DNA of 40,025 bases from Gallionella sp. (GCA_030700315.1 JAUYJO010000013.1:1-40025), one strand, 5' to 3'. Positions 17,063-25,728 are shown, counted from the stretch's first letter. Translations and numbers: made by a program. Notes: generated by a model not told the origin, from the letters alone.

Positions 17063-18410
17063 CGGTACCGCTCGGCTCCTTGATGTCGAGTCGTTCCATC
17101 CGGTAGCGCATGGTGCGGAACGTCAGTCCCAGCAACTTGGCGGCAGCCGTGCGATTAAAATTGGTTTGCTCAAGCGCTTCCAGCAAAGCTTGCTTCTCGA
17201 CATGATCCAGATATTTCGGTAACGGGTATTTGCTGCCGAGCGCTGCATTGTCAGCCTGACAATGCTCTACTGGCACCAGTAACAAATCCTGCTCATCGAT
17301 CACCCCATCCATGCATAGCGCGAGCGCCCGCTCGATGATATTTTCCAGTTCGCGCACGTTGCCCGGAAAGCTATAGCCTTGCAGCGCATGCAAGGCTTTT
17401 TCGGAAAAGCATACCTCGGTATCGCCGCGCAAACGCTCCAGTGTCCGCTGCGCAATCCCCGGTATATCCTCGCGCATCTCGCGCAACGCGGGCATCTGGA
17501 TCGGAATCACACTCAGGCGGTAATACAGATCCTGCCGGAATTCGCCTTGCCTCACACGCTCGGCCAGATCGTGGTGTGTCGCGCTGATGATGCGCACATC
17601 CACCGCCTCTTCACCGGTAGCTCCGATTTTGCGCACGCGCTTCTCTTGTATCGCACGCAATAACTTGACCTGCATAATCAACGGCAGATCAGCCACCTCA
17701 TCGAGGAACAAGGTTCCGCCGTGCGCCGCCTGGAAAAAACCGTCTCTATCTTTGTCCGCCCCGGTGAACGCACCTTTTTTATAGCCAAAAAATTCGTTTT
17801 CCATCAGGTTGCCCGGGATCGCCCCGCAGTTCACCGCGACAAACGGCTGATCATGCCGCGCGCCGCTTTGCACGATGAGGCGCGCCGCCAATTCCTTGCC
17901 GCTGCCCGATTCGCCGCTGATATGCACCGGTGCCTGGCTGCGCGCCACGCGCTTGATCAGGTCGCGCACTTTTTGCATCGCAGGCGAATGGCCGAGCAAC
18001 ATCTTGTCGCCAGACGGGCCAGCCTGGGGCAGCTTCAGTGCGGATTTCACCAGGGCGCGCAACTGGTCGAGCGAAACCGGCTTGGACAGATAATCGAAAG
18101 CGCCCGCCTTGAGCGCGGCAACGGCATTCTCCATGTTGCCGTGCGCGGTAATCACCGCCACCGGCACGTCCAGATTGTTTTGCATGATGTGCTGCACCAC
18201 CTGCAAGCCATCGCCATCTGGCATACGCATATCGGTCAGGCACAGGTCATAGTGGCGCGTCGCCAACTTCGCCAGCGCCTCGCGCACATTGCTTGCCCGG
18301 TCTGCCTCCAGGCCCATTTTGCTCAGCGCCAGTTCCAGCAACTCCAAAATGTCCGGCTCATCGTCCACCAGCAACACCGTGGCACTTTTTACCCGATGGT
18401 TATCCGCCAT
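17049..18410 (-). CDS. pilR: Sigma-54-dependent response regulator PilR
   Basis: Protein of 453 residues from the ATG at 18410, chosen because GGGAG precedes it and it overlaps the end of pilS by 11 bases. Residues 8-125 are a receiver (D16, D17, phospho-acceptor D60, K in LSKPV). Next is an AAA+ domain with GESGSGKE, the sigma-54 contact loop GAFTGA and GGTLFLDEV. A C-terminal Fis-type helix-turn-helix follows (NRTAAAKLLGLTFRTMRYRMERL). With PilS it activates sigma-54 promoters, classically pilA of type IV pili; no pilus gene is in the window. Confidence 0.92.
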   Translation of the reverse strand: MADNHRVKSATVLLVDDEPDILELLELALSKMGLEADRASNVREALAKLATRHYDLCLTDMRMPDGDGLQVVQHIMQNNLDVPVAVITAHGNMENAVAALKAGAFDYLSKPVSLDQLRALVKSALKLPQAGPSGDKMLLGHSPAMQKVRDLIKRVARSQAPVHISGESGSGKELAARLIVQSGARHDQPFVAVNCGAIPGNLMENEFFGYKKGAFTGADKDRDGFFQAAHGGTLFLDEVADLPLIMQVKLLRAIQEKRVRKIGATGEEAVDVRIISATHHDLAERVRQGEFRQDLYYRLSVIPIQMPALREMREDIPGIAQRTLERLRGDTEVCFSEKALHALQGYSFPGNVRELENIIERALALCMDGVIDEQDLLLVPVEHCQADNAALGSKYPLPKYLDHVEKQALLEALEQTNFNRTAAAKLLGLTFRTMRYRMERLDIKEPSGTDDAD

Positions 18411-20055
18411 ATCCCGCTCCCTCGCCATTTCCTTGCAGCTCTGCAAACGTTATACGGAAGCAGGCGCCCGCACCGCCGTCCCCGGTTTGTTCTTCTTGTC
18501 CATGATATTCCAGCAGCGCGCCATTTGCCTCGCACAATTCCTTGGCAATATACAGCCCTAAACCCGTGCCGTCTGGCGCAGTGGTAAAGAACGGCTCGAA
18601 CAGCCGCCCCAGATGCTCGGCGGAGAGGCCCCGCCCGTCATCCCGCACCTCCAGCATCACCCGCCCTTCCGCAACGCTAACCGACAGCATCAGGCTGCCC
18701 GCCTGCTTGCGGCCATAGCGCAGCGCGTTGCGGCATAAATTCCACAGCACCTGGCGCAGATGGCCGCGGTCGAAGGAAATGCTTGCGCCCGGCATCCCGG
18801 CCCATGCCATCACACCCGGTTCGAGCCGCTCCGCCAAGTTAAACTCTTCGACAAAGGTGCGCAACATTGCATCCAGCTCGAACACTTCCGGCTGCGCGCG
18901 GTCGCGCCGGTTCAATTGCATCACGTCCTGCACGATGCGATTGATGCGCTGCGTGTTGTCCAGCACGATTTGCAGCAGCCGCTGCTGCTTGGCATCACCC
19001 TGTTCTTCCCGCATCAATTCTGTCGCATAGCTGATCGCCGACAACGGGTTGCGCACTTCGTGCGCGATGCTGGCGGTCAGGCGGCCCAGCGCGGCCAGCT
19101 TGATCTGTTGCGCCTCGGCGCGGATGCGCTGCATGTCTTCCAGAAAAATCACCGCACCATGCGCCGCATTACGTTCGACGGCGACAAAACGCAAGCGTGC
19201 CTGCACACCGACATCCAGCTGCAGGGTATCGCGGCTGACCGTGCCGACCCTTCTCCACAGCGCATACTGCCCGAACAGCAGCGGGAAATTTTCCGCCAGA
19301 GAACTGCCGGATAGCGCGCTATGGCGCAACAGGCGCGCCGCGCTCGGGTTCATCTGCATGATCACGCCCTGCTCGTCCACCACCAGCACGCCATCCTGCA
19401 TATCGCGCATCACCAGGCGGTTCGCCTCGGACAAACTGGCCAAATCGTGGCCGCGGCGTTGCGCCAATTGCTGGCTTTCCACCGCGTATTTTGCCAGGGT
19501 ATGCGCCAGCCAGGCCACCGCGAAATAGGACACGCACAGCAGGCTGACCTGAACGTACTGCGCCGCCTCGGCACCTTCGTACAACACGCCGTAAGAGTGC
19601 TCCAGCAAGGCGGCAATGCTCGCCAGCGCGGCGAAGAACAGGGTAATTTTTCCACGGCTGATCATTCCTGCCGCCGCCAGCGAAACCAGCAGCAGCAGGC
19701 TGATATTGCTCTGTATCCCGCCGCTGGCGTGCGAAATCACCGACAACGCGGCAATATCCCCGCCGATTTGCAGCGCCAATTGCACCACAAAGCGCGGCCA
19801 GCGCAACCGCAGCAGCACAAACGAAAGCGCCACCACCACAGCATAAACTATGCTTGCGGCAAAGAATATCTTCCAGTTGCGCGCCCCCAAGGACAGCGAA
19901 GGGCCAAAGATGCCGGCCAGCAGCACAAAAAAACCGGCCAGGGACAGCCGGTACAGATTGAAGTAATTCAGGGAGCGCCAGAAATCGGCGCGGGGAAATT
20001 CAGCGGCGGGCTGGCCGGTCATTGTTGGCTCTGGCATTGCAGGCTCGTGCGACAT
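18400..20055 (-). CDS. pilS: Sensor histidine kinase PilS
   Basis: Protein of 551 residues. Six membrane segments lie in about residues 35-190. A PAS-like domain (about 205-305) is followed by the phospho-accepting H332 (SIAHEVRNPLSA) and an ATPase domain with an N box (WNLCRNALRYG), DDGRGLS and GTGLGLYIAKEL. It is the membrane-bound partner of PilR. The N-terminal 25 residues before the first membrane segment are proline-rich. Twelve bases separate it from the PP0621-like gene. Confidence 0.92.
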   Translation of the reverse strand: MSHEPAMPEPTMTGQPAAEFPRADFWRSLNYFNLYRLSLAGFFVLLAGIFGPSLSLGARNWKIFFAASIVYAVVVALSFVLLRLRWPRFVVQLALQIGGDIAALSVISHASGGIQSNISLLLLVSLAAAGMISRGKITLFFAALASIAALLEHSYGVLYEGAEAAQYVQVSLLCVSYFAVAWLAHTLAKYAVESQQLAQRRGHDLASLSEANRLVMRDMQDGVLVVDEQGVIMQMNPSAARLLRHSALSGSSLAENFPLLFGQYALWRRVGTVSRDTLQLDVGVQARLRFVAVERNAAHGAVIFLEDMQRIRAEAQQIKLAALGRLTASIAHEVRNPLSAISYATELMREEQGDAKQQRLLQIVLDNTQRINRIVQDVMQLNRRDRAQPEVFELDAMLRTFVEEFNLAERLEPGVMAWAGMPGASISFDRGHLRQVLWNLCRNALRYGRKQAGSLMLSVSVAEGRVMLEVRDDGRGLSAEHLGRLFEPFFTTAPDGTGLGLYIAKELCEANGALLEYHGQEEQTGDGGAGACFRITFAELQGNGEGAGYGG

Positions 20056-20067
20056 GCATCGCGTTGC

Positions 20068-20280
20068 TTACTTGCGGTAAGCATCGCGATGCTCCGCGCC
20101 ACAAAAGGATTGTCCGTCGGCCTCGACGCTTTCGCCCCTGGGCAGATGCACGCCGCAATGTGCGCAGCGCACCATGTCCTCGGTAGTCGGTTTGTCCTGC
20201 TGCGGCGCTTGTTTGCGAAAAGACCTGATCAACAGGTAAACCACGGCCACAATGGCGATAATCAATATCAGACGGCTCAT
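20068..20280 (-). CDS. PP0621-like small membrane-anchored protein
   Basis: Seventy residues from the ATG at 20280. Residues 3-19 are a membrane helix (LILIIAIVAVVYLLI), followed by a polar linker and a CAHCGVHLPRGE...FCGAEHRDAY segment that looks like a small zinc-binding knuckle. Proteins of this type commonly lie upstream of pilS in Betaproteobacteria. The function is unknown. The longer open frame to 20397 reads through repeat-element sequence and lacks a ribosome site. Confidence 0.75.
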   Translation of the reverse strand: MSRLILIIAIVAVVYLLIRSFRKQAPQQDKPTTEDMVRCAHCGVHLPRGESVEADGQSFCGAEHRDAYRK

Positions 20281-20325
20281 TTGGCGCAAACTCCATGTGG
20301 CAGGATCGGGGTGGAATTGTACTAC

Positions 20326-20510
20326 GAGCTTGTGAAGAAATCGTAGCGAGCGCGCCGCATCGCACCTCCTCCCGCAATCGGCTGGCTGCGCCAGCAACGT
20401 GTCGGAGGTGCGGACGGAGCGCAGCTACCGGAATGTGCGCGTTGTACATGAGGATAGCGAGCACCGCCCAATCCCGATCCGGTGCGCGCAGTAGATTTAT
20501 TCACAAGCTC
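20326..20510. mobile_element. MITE-like element with 17-bp terminal inverted repeats
   Basis: GAGCTTGTGAAGAAATC (20326-20342) and GATTTATTCACAAGCTC (20494-20510) are inverted repeats with one mismatch and flank 151 bases. TAC occurs immediately outside both ends, a possible 3-bp target duplication. The interior has a second inverted pair (CGCACCTCC / GGAGGTGCG near 20361 and 20404). No transposase is encoded, so it would be a non-autonomous element. Confidence 0.55.
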
Positions 20511-21580
20511 TACGCAATCAGCGCCACGCTCTTCACCTGCGCGAACATTTCCATGCCCGGCGTCAATCCAAGCTGGTCGCGCGAACGGCGGGTGATGCGC
20601 GACAGCAGCAGTTGTCCGCTGCCGACGGACAGGCGCAAGTTCACGCGATCCGGCCCTTCGTCGCGAATTTCGTCGATGCGCGCGGCGAGAATATTGCTGA
20701 TGCTGGAGCCTTGCGGCGCAACGGTGGCGATGCTCACGTCGCGCGCCAGCACACGAGCGCGCACCCTGCTGCCGATGGCGCGCTCCACCCTGCTCACCCA
20801 CAGGCTGCCGCCGGAAAAATCCAGCCGGGTGAGATGGTATTCCCCGTCATGGATACCTACACTGGATTCGATCATCGACCCCGCGTCGTCCAGATGCGCG
20901 GTGGGCAAGTCCAGCCGCCCCAGCATTTCGTTGAGCGCACCGCTGGCGATGACGCGCCCCTGCTCCATCAGCACCAGTTGGTCGGCCAGCCGCGCCACTT
21001 CATCCAGCGAGTGGCTGACGTAAATCACCGGGATGTCCAGCTCACTGTGCAAGCGCTCCAGGTAGGGCAGGATTTCCCGCTTGCTCGCAGCGTCCAGCGC
21101 CGAGAGCGGCTCGTCCATCAGCAGCAGGCGCGGGCTGGTGAGCAGCGCGCGGGCGATGGCCACGCGCTGCCGTTCGCCGCCGGACAGCCCCGCCGGGCTG
21201 GCGCGATCGATCAGCTTGCTCAGGCCGAGCCACTCCACCACCTGCTCCAGTTCTATCCTGCGCTGCTCCGGAGGAATACGCTTCAGGCCATATTCCAGGT
21301 TTTCCTTCACCGACAAATGTGGGAACAGGCTGGCCTCCTGAAACACATAACCCAATGGGCGCCGATGCACCGGCATAAAGCTCGCGCCTTCCTGCCACAC
21401 CTCGTCTTTCACCTGCAACGCACCGTTGGGAATTCGTTCCAGCCCGGCGATGCAGCGCAACAAAGTCGTCTTGCCCGAACCGGACGGTCCGAACAGCGCG
21501 ATGACACCATGCGCGAACACCTGCAATTCCGCGTGCAACGCGAAGCCGGGATAGGAGAGATCGAAGCGCGCCTGAATCAT
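20510..21580 (-). CDS. modC: Molybdate ABC transporter ATP-binding protein
   Basis: Protein of 356 residues. Walker A is GPSGSGKTT, the signature is [14 protein letters not shown] and Walker B is LLLMDEP. The C-terminal 130 residues form the TOBE/mop region that distinguishes ModC from other ATPases. It drives import of molybdate through ModB. The stop TAG at 20512-20510 takes its last base from the end of the MITE-like element. Its start overlaps the modB stop by four bases. Confidence 0.93.
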   Translation of the reverse strand: MIQARFDLSYPGFALHAELQVFAHGVIALFGPSGSGKTTLLRCIAGLERIPNGALQVKDEVWQEGASFMPVHRRPLGYVFQEASLFPHLSVKENLEYGLKRIPPEQRRIELEQVVEWLGLSKLIDRASPAGLSGGERQRVAIARALLTSPRLLLMDEPLSALDAASKREILPYLERLHSELDIPVIYVSHSLDEVARLADQLVLMEQGRVIASGALNEMLGRLDLPTAHLDDAGSMIESSVGIHDGEYHLTRLDFSGGSLWVSRVERAIGSRVRARVLARDVSIATVAPQGSSISNILAARIDEIRDEGPDRVNLRLSVGSGQLLLSRITRRSRDQLGLTPGMEMFAQVKSVALIA

Positions 21581-22261
21581 TTGCGTTTTCCGGTCGGATT
21601 GAGCGTGTACAGCGCCAGCAGCACCACGAAGGCGAACGCCACCATCCCCGCCGACAGCCAGTGCGCCGAGGCATATTCCATCGCCTCGACATGGTCGTAT
21701 ATCTGCACCGACACCACGCGCGTCTTGTCCGGGATGTTGCCGCCGATCATCAGCACCACGCCGAATTCGCCGACGGTATGCGCGAAGCCGAGCACCGATG
21801 CGGTAAGGAAGCCGGGCTTAGCCAGCGGCAGCGCCACGCTGAAGAAAGTGTCCCGCGCGGACGCGCGCAGCGTCGCGGCGGTTTCCAGCGCGCGCTCGGG
21901 AATCGCCTCGAAAGCGTTTTGCAGCGGCTGCACCACGAACGGCAATGAATAAAACACCGAGGCGATCACCAGCCCGGCAAAGGTAAACGGCAGCAAGCCG
22001 ATCCCCAAGGCTTGTGTGAGCGCACCAAGCGGCCCGGACGGTCCCATCGCCACCAGCAGATAGAAACCCGATCACGGTCGGCGGCAGCACGATGGGCAGC
22101 GCCACCACCGCGCCGACCGGCCCCTTCCACCAGGAGCGGGTGCGCGCCAGCCACCACGCAATCGGCGTACCGACCAGCAGCAGAATGACGGTCACCACCG
22201 CAGCCAGTTTGAAGGTAAGCCAAATTGCGGAGAGATCGGCGGAAGAAAAAGCGGATTCCAT
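21577..22261 (-). pseudogene. modB: Molybdate ABC transporter permease, frameshifted
   Basis: Two overlapping frames together give a normal ModB of about 227 residues. The first (MESAFSSADLSAIWLTFKLA... LPPTVIGF) is in frame from 22261. The second ([10 protein letters not shown]... [11 protein letters not shown]) contains the permease loop [19 protein letters not shown] single extra base in the AAA run at 22064-22066 (plus strand) shifts the frame at the point where family members read [14 protein letters not shown]. Removing one base restores the gene. Both halves are otherwise intact, which suggests a recent mutation or a sequence error. Confidence 0.85.
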
Positions 22262-22284
22262 AAGGTAAATTCTATAAATTCGTC

Positions 22285-22304
22285 ATTCCCGCGAAGGCGG
22301 GAAT
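22285..22304. repeat. dRS3-like palindrome
   Basis: ATTCCCGC-GAAG-GCGGGAAT is a perfect 8-bp inverted repeat of the ATTCCC-N8-GGGAAT type known from Neisseria and other Betaproteobacteria. A second short hairpin, CCCCGC-AA-CGCGGGG, lies at about 22324-22338. Both are in the modA-modB gap. Confidence 0.65.
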
Positions 22305-22348
22305 CCAGTCAATAAAACATGAACCCCGCAACGCGGGGACAAAACCTT

Positions 22349-22394
22349 GTAGGTCGGGTTTCAACCCGACATGTCGGGCTGAAGCCCGACCTGC
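22349..22394. repeat. REP-type double palindrome in the modA-modB gap
   Basis: GTAGGTCGGGTTTCAACCCG, then ACATGTCGGGCTGAAGCCCG and ACCTGC, form two adjacent hairpins. It is the inverted counterpart of the element at 11749-11794, and both share an adjacent ATGGATAATCTGG-like sequence. It sits between modA and modB, where hairpins can alter the ratio of the two products. Confidence 0.65.
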
Positions 22395-22432
22395 GTCAAA
22401 TGGATAATCTGGATTCATGGCAAGTCTACCAA

Positions 22433-23218
22433 CTATTTGGCCTCACCCGGCAACACAAACCCGTAACGAGTCATGACCGCGCGCGCCTCTTGCCCCGCCA
22501 TGAAACTTGCGAATGCCTGCGCCAGCGGATTGTCAGCGGCGCGCTTGGTGACGATAAAACCCTGCTCCAGCGGCTGATGCAGCTTGTCGGAAATCAGCGC
22601 GTAGCCGCCCTGCTTCGCCAGCTCCGGGCTGAGCGCCAGCGACAGCGCGACGATGCCGGCCTGCGCGTTGCCGGTCTGCACGAACTGCGCCGCATGCGCG
22701 ACGTTCTCGCCATACACCAGCTTGCCTTCCACTTTCTCCCATACGCCCGCTGCCTTCAGCGCTTCTTCGGCGCGCTTTCCGTAGGGCGCGTGCTTCGGAT
22801 TGGCGATGGCGATCTTGCGGATGGCCGGGTCGGCGAGATCGGCGAGCGTCATCTTGCCCGCATCGCGCGACGGGTTCCACAGCACGATGCGTCCCACCGC
22901 GTAGGGCTGCACCTCGGAGGCGGCAAAGCCTTCTTCTTTAAGCGCACGCGGATAGGCGATATCGGCGGAAAAATACAGGTCGAAAGGCGCACCCTGACGG
23001 ATTTGCGTCTGGAATTTGCCGGACGAGCCGTAGATGGCTTCTACCCGGTCGGCGGGATGCAGCCTACTGAAAAGTACGACGATCTCGTCCAGCGCGAACT
23101 TGAGATCGGCGGCGGCGGCGATGGTGATTTTTTCGCTCGCGTGCGCGGCTTGGCCTGCGACAAACAGGCAAATGAAAATGAGTATCCTCGCTGCAAACCG
23201 GCTAACTAGGCGCATCAT
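22433..23218 (-). CDS. modA: Molybdate-binding periplasmic protein
   Basis: About 261 residues from the ATG at 23218 (a second ATG follows at 23215). Residues 1-26 form a signal peptide (RILIFICLFVAGQAAHAS). The mature start EKITIAAAADLKFALDEI and the segments GSSGKFQTQI, PFDLYFSAD and YGENVAHAAQFVQTGNAQAGIVALS are typical of ModA/AbpE-type oxyanion-binding proteins. It delivers molybdate or tungstate to ModBC. The open frame extends to 23374 but that part reads through the attC-like site and is not coding. Confidence 0.92.
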   Translation of the reverse strand: MMRLVSRFAARILIFICLFVAGQAAHASEKITIAAAADLKFALDEIVVLFSRLHPADRVEAIYGSSGKFQTQIRQGAPFDLYFSADIAYPRALKEEGFAASEVQPYAVGRIVLWNPSRDAGKMTLADLADPAIRKIAIANPKHAPYGKRAEEALKAAGVWEKVEGKLVYGENVAHAAQFVQTGNAQAGIVALSLALSPELAKQGGYALISDKLHQPLEQGFIVTKRAADNPLAQAFASFMAGQEARAVMTRYGFVLPGEAK

Positions 23219-23307
23219 GATTTGGGTATCAGTGAAATGATCGATATGATTTTTATTGAGTGCCTGCTTACGACACATTGCAGTCAGCCAAGATTTCAAA
23301 AAGCAGA

Positions 23308-23412
23308 CCATCAACGCTCCTGTTAAGGAGCCAAAGTATGTTGGCTTGGCTTTTGCGCCTTCTGCAAAAGGCATGACAGCATACTTTGGTCTCTTTTCAA
23401 CGGGTTGTTAGT
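23308..23412 (-). other. attC-like integron recombination site
   Basis: On the minus strand the site starts CTAACAACCCGTTGAAAAGA, closely matching the R''-L'' end of known attC sites. It ends CTCCTTAACAGGAGCGTTGA, matching the L'-R' end (CTTAAC-N3-AGCGTT). Between them the arms ACCAAAGTATGCTG and CCAACATACTTTGG, and GCCTTTTGC / GCAAAAGCC, fold as an imperfect hairpin. The upstream gene's stop codon TAA lies in the first bases of the site, as in gene cassettes. The last core reads GTTGATG rather than the GTTRRRY consensus. No integrase or second site was found. Confidence 0.6.
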
Positions 23413-24055
23413 GTGGAATTCCGAGCCAGGATAGAAACAAGGCAATAGCCAGGGCAGTCACTACCGACACGACTATTGCACCCAAATTCTTCGCGACCCA
23501 GGAAAGCACTTTGTCTCTCATCCGGACCCTTAATCCAAGCTCAATTAAATCCTCCGTCTTAAGCATAGACAGATAAGGCGCCGCTTCCTCCTTAGAAAGG
23601 TGACGGAGATACTGAGTTAAAGCCCCCCTGACATTTAGTTCAAGCTGGGGAATTTGTTCTTCCTTTAACTGAAGAGCAACTTTCTCTGCATTTCCATCGA
23701 ACACCTTTAGCGAATCGGCGTGAGCCTTGACATTACTACACGCCTGGTAAGACGCCCGAGCAGCTACTAGCATGCCGAGATTCATTAGCACATCCGCTGC
23801 TGAAAGCTGTCGAGGCGCAATGATGGCAGTGTTCTTGAAGTAAGTGCTGTGTCCGAGTCGCCCGGCGGCAGTTCCCCAAGATAGCTCCTTGGATAAGTGC
23901 CCGGTCTTGTCCAAGCTTGCATCGAGTTGAAGTTTATTGCTCTCCAGCTCGAAATAGCCTTCAGGAATAATGGGCCTCAAGTCAGTGAGAAGCGCTGACT
24001 TCAATTGATCTTCAACCCACCAGCTCATTCTGGATTTCTCTTTAGGTTTTCGCAT
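23408..24055 (-). CDS. Hypothetical protein with C-terminal membrane anchor, probable integron cassette gene
   Basis: About 215 residues from the ATG at 24055; upstream codons to 24076 and an internal ATG at 24028 are alternatives. The body is mostly polar helix, and residues 190-212 form one membrane segment (LGAIVVSVVTALAIALFLSWL) just before the end. I recognise no domain. The stop codon lies within the start of the attC-like site, so it is probably the gene of a captured cassette. The orientation matches modABC. Confidence 0.6.
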   Translation of the reverse strand: MRKPKEKSRMSWWVEDQLKSALLTDLRPIIPEGYFELESNKLQLDASLDKTGHLSKELSWGTAAGRLGHSTYFKNTAIIAPRQLSAADVLMNLGMLVAARASYQACSNVKAHADSLKVFDGNAEKVALQLKEEQIPQLELNVRGALTQYLRHLSKEEAAPYLSMLKTEDLIELGLRVRMRDKVLSWVAKNLGAIVVSVVTALAIALFLSWLGIPH

Positions 24056-24060
24056 GGCTC

Positions 24061-24258
24061 TCAGCTGGCTTTGCAATCGGCATGGCGATAACTCGTGATC
24101 TCTAACGAAAAAGTAAGATGCTGCGCGCTTTCGCGCAGTCCCGCTTGGCTGTCGGGTTCAGGAAACACCGGAAAGCGGTTACCGTAGGCTGCATAGAGCT
24201 CATCGAAAAAATTTAGGTAAATGTACCTGCCAGTCGCCAAGTGGCGCAACAGGCACAT
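24061..24258 (-). CDS. Hypothetical small protein upstream of the cassette gene
   Basis: Sixty-five residues (MCLLRHLATGRY... SYRHADCKAS). It ends five bases before the likely start of the next gene, so the two may be co-transcribed. A weak AGGTGACC precedes the ATG. No family, signal or membrane segment is recognised. It may be part of the same cassette or only an open frame. Confidence 0.35.
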   Translation of the reverse strand: MCLLRHLATGRYIYLNFFDELYAAYGNRFPVFPEPDSQAGLRESAQHLTFSLEITSYRHADCKAS

Positions 24259-24345
24259 TGTACTCGGTCACCTACATCGGAGGTGAAGACACTTTGGAAG
24301 GTTGCCTGCAAAAAGTGGTACTCTGTGCGGTAATCTGTGATTGCA

Positions 24346-24373
24346 TTGACAGCGAATTATCGTTCAATACAAT
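24346..24373 (+). promoter_or_regulatory. Sigma-70 promoter for the secreted protein gene
   Basis: TTGACA (24346-24351) and TACAAT (24368-24373) are separated by 16 bases. Both hexamers are near consensus. They lie about 140 bases upstream of the ATG at 24511, with no other plus-strand gene between. Confidence 0.55.
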
Positions 24374-24510
24374 GTTTGCGATGAAAATAAACACGGCGTA
24401 TTAAATGTTGTCGCATTCATTCAGCATTAAAGCCGCATGAATACAGGTTCCATGAAATTCTTGCGGCGTTATTTATGTCGCTATGTTTAATTAAACAAGA
24501 GGGAACGCCC

Positions 24511-25068
24511 ATGAAACGCCTTTTTGCCGCCGTAGCAGTCTTTATAATAGCCCCTATCGCGCTTGCGGAAGAAGAACCACTTGAGATTAAGGGGATATCT
24601 TTCGGCGCAAGCGAAACACAATTCATCGAAAAGAACCCGACAGCTGAATGCAAGAATTCTCGGGATGAACAAGAAGCAATCATGGGAGATAGAATCTGCC
24701 GATTATATGAACCGGACGGCACTACGTATGCCGGAGTACCAGCAAACATATCGGTTTTTTTCTTCGCTGATAAAATGGATTCGGCGCTTATTTTATTAAA
24801 CTCAAAAGACTTTAATTTAGTTAAGAGTGCGCTGATATTAAAATACGGCAAGCCAACAACCACAAAGATGGAGAGGCTGACTACCGCAATGGGCGGAGAA
24901 ATACTCAATGAGAAAAACGAATGGCAAAGAAAAGATAGCAAAGCTATTATCAATAGATATGCCGGTAAAATCACTCGTTGTATTGTTTCATTTTCCTCAA
25001 ATGCTAATGTTACAGAAATGGAAAAGCGCTACAAGAAAGATATTAGAAACCGCAGCAGTGATATGTGA
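24511..25068 (+). CDS. Hypothetical secreted protein, AT-richer than neighbours
   Basis: Protein of 185 residues after an AGAGGGA site. Residues 1-19 are a signal peptide (RLFAAVAVFIIAPIALA). The mature part begins EEEPLEIKGISFGASETQFI and contains cysteines near C48 and C63. The pattern 'I.FG.s..qf...p.a.C' resembles small periplasmic proteins of unknown function. Base composition is visibly richer in A and T than the flanking housekeeping genes, consistent with recent transfer. I do not recognise its function. Confidence 0.75.
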   Translation: MKRLFAAVAVFIIAPIALAEEEPLEIKGISFGASETQFIEKNPTAECKNSRDEQEAIMGDRICRLYEPDGTTYAGVPANISVFFFADKMDSALILLNSKDFNLVKSALILKYGKPTTTKMERLTTAMGGEILNEKNEWQRKDSKAIINRYAGKITRCIVSFSSNANVTEMEKRYKKDIRNRSSDM

Positions 25069-25166
25069 CAGCAATGGCCTGCCAAATAACATCGCAGTTT
25101 GACCAGTTCTGCATTAAGCCTTTTGATGACCGCAACTGGCACTCAGCAGACATAAAGCTCCGACCA

Positions 25167-25421
25167 TCACGCAAACACAACCGACACATGCCCCGTGTGT
25201 TGCGCTCGCCCGGTCGCCTTAACAACGATCTCGACATTGCGCCCCAGGCGGGTCAGGCATTCCAGCATTTTGGCTTCAGAGATTCCGCGAAACTGGCCGC
25301 GCAGCAAATTGGAAAGCTTGGGCTGGGTCATGCGCAGCAATTCTGCAACTTGCACCTGGGTGAGTTTGCGCCGCTTGATGATCTCGCAAACTAAAGGAGT
25401 CAGTTTAAAATTATTTTTCAT
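25167..25421 (-). CDS. Xre-family helix-turn-helix protein (antitoxin-like)
   Basis: Eighty-four residues from the ATG at 25421. The helix-turn-helix is LTQVQVAELLRMTQPKLSNLLRGQF, followed by LTRLGRNVEIVV, the pattern of HigA/Xre antitoxins. The family usually has 15-20 more N-terminal residues; a GTG a few codons upstream is an alternative start. It lies 28 bases after the RelE-like toxin gene in the same direction. It may be a third component of that toxin-antitoxin operon or an orphan antitoxin. Confidence 0.75.
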   Translation of the reverse strand: MKNNFKLTPLVCEIIKRRKLTQVQVAELLRMTQPKLSNLLRGQFRGISEAKMLECLTRLGRNVEIVVKATGRAQHTGHVSVVFA

Positions 25422-25449
25422 GGCAAAGCAATAATTGTGGGCAAGCACG

Positions 25450-25728
25450 CTATGCAGGATATTGTTGCCTAGCGTGCAATACGTCGATGATCTCGATGGC
25501 CGAAGCGGCAACGCGATAGATCACTAAATAATTGGGGTGAACGACCAACTCTCGTGTGCCGGGGACTCGACCAAGCCTGTAAAGGTAGGGGTGAAAAGGT
25601 AATTGAGAGACCGCGTGCTCAATTGATTCTTGCAAATTCAGCGCTGCGAGCAGGTTTCGGTCTTCGATGTAGCCGAGAATTTCGTCTAAATCTTGGCTTG
25701 CTGTTTCAAGCCAAACGACGTGTTGCAT
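25450..25728 (-). CDS. RelE/ParE-family toxin
   Basis: Protein of 92 residues. The fold signature is clear: VVWLETASQDLDEILGYIEDRN at the start, PGTRELVVHPNYLVIYRV in the middle and IEIIDVLHARQQYP at the end. Members inhibit translation as mRNA interferases or poison gyrase, and which applies is not decided by sequence. It overlaps the upstream antitoxin gene by 23 bases, the usual antitoxin-toxin order. Confidence 0.9.
   Translation of the reverse strand: MQHVVWLETASQDLDEILGYIEDRNLLAALNLQESIEHAVSQLPFHPYLYRLGRVPGTRELVVHPNYLVIYRVAASAIEIIDVLHARQQYPA

Noticed and set aside
19321-20346. 341-codon plus-strand open frame opposite pilS
   Set aside because: pilS has all kinase motifs. This frame is low-complexity Q/H/R sequence.
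20612-21952. 446-codon plus-strand open frame opposite modC and modB
   Set aside because: Both modC and modB are certain on the other strand. The composition (R, H, Q, A) and lack of a domain mark it as a shadow.
24400-24480. Second attC ending GCGTTATTT before the secreted-protein gene
   Set aside because: The core GCGTTAT matches, but no partner CTAAC/L'' box or hairpin arms were found upstream.
25070-25160. attC or terminator after the secreted-protein gene
   Set aside because: Only weak ACCAGTT/AACTGG complementarity; it lacks the ordered AAC-GTT boxes.
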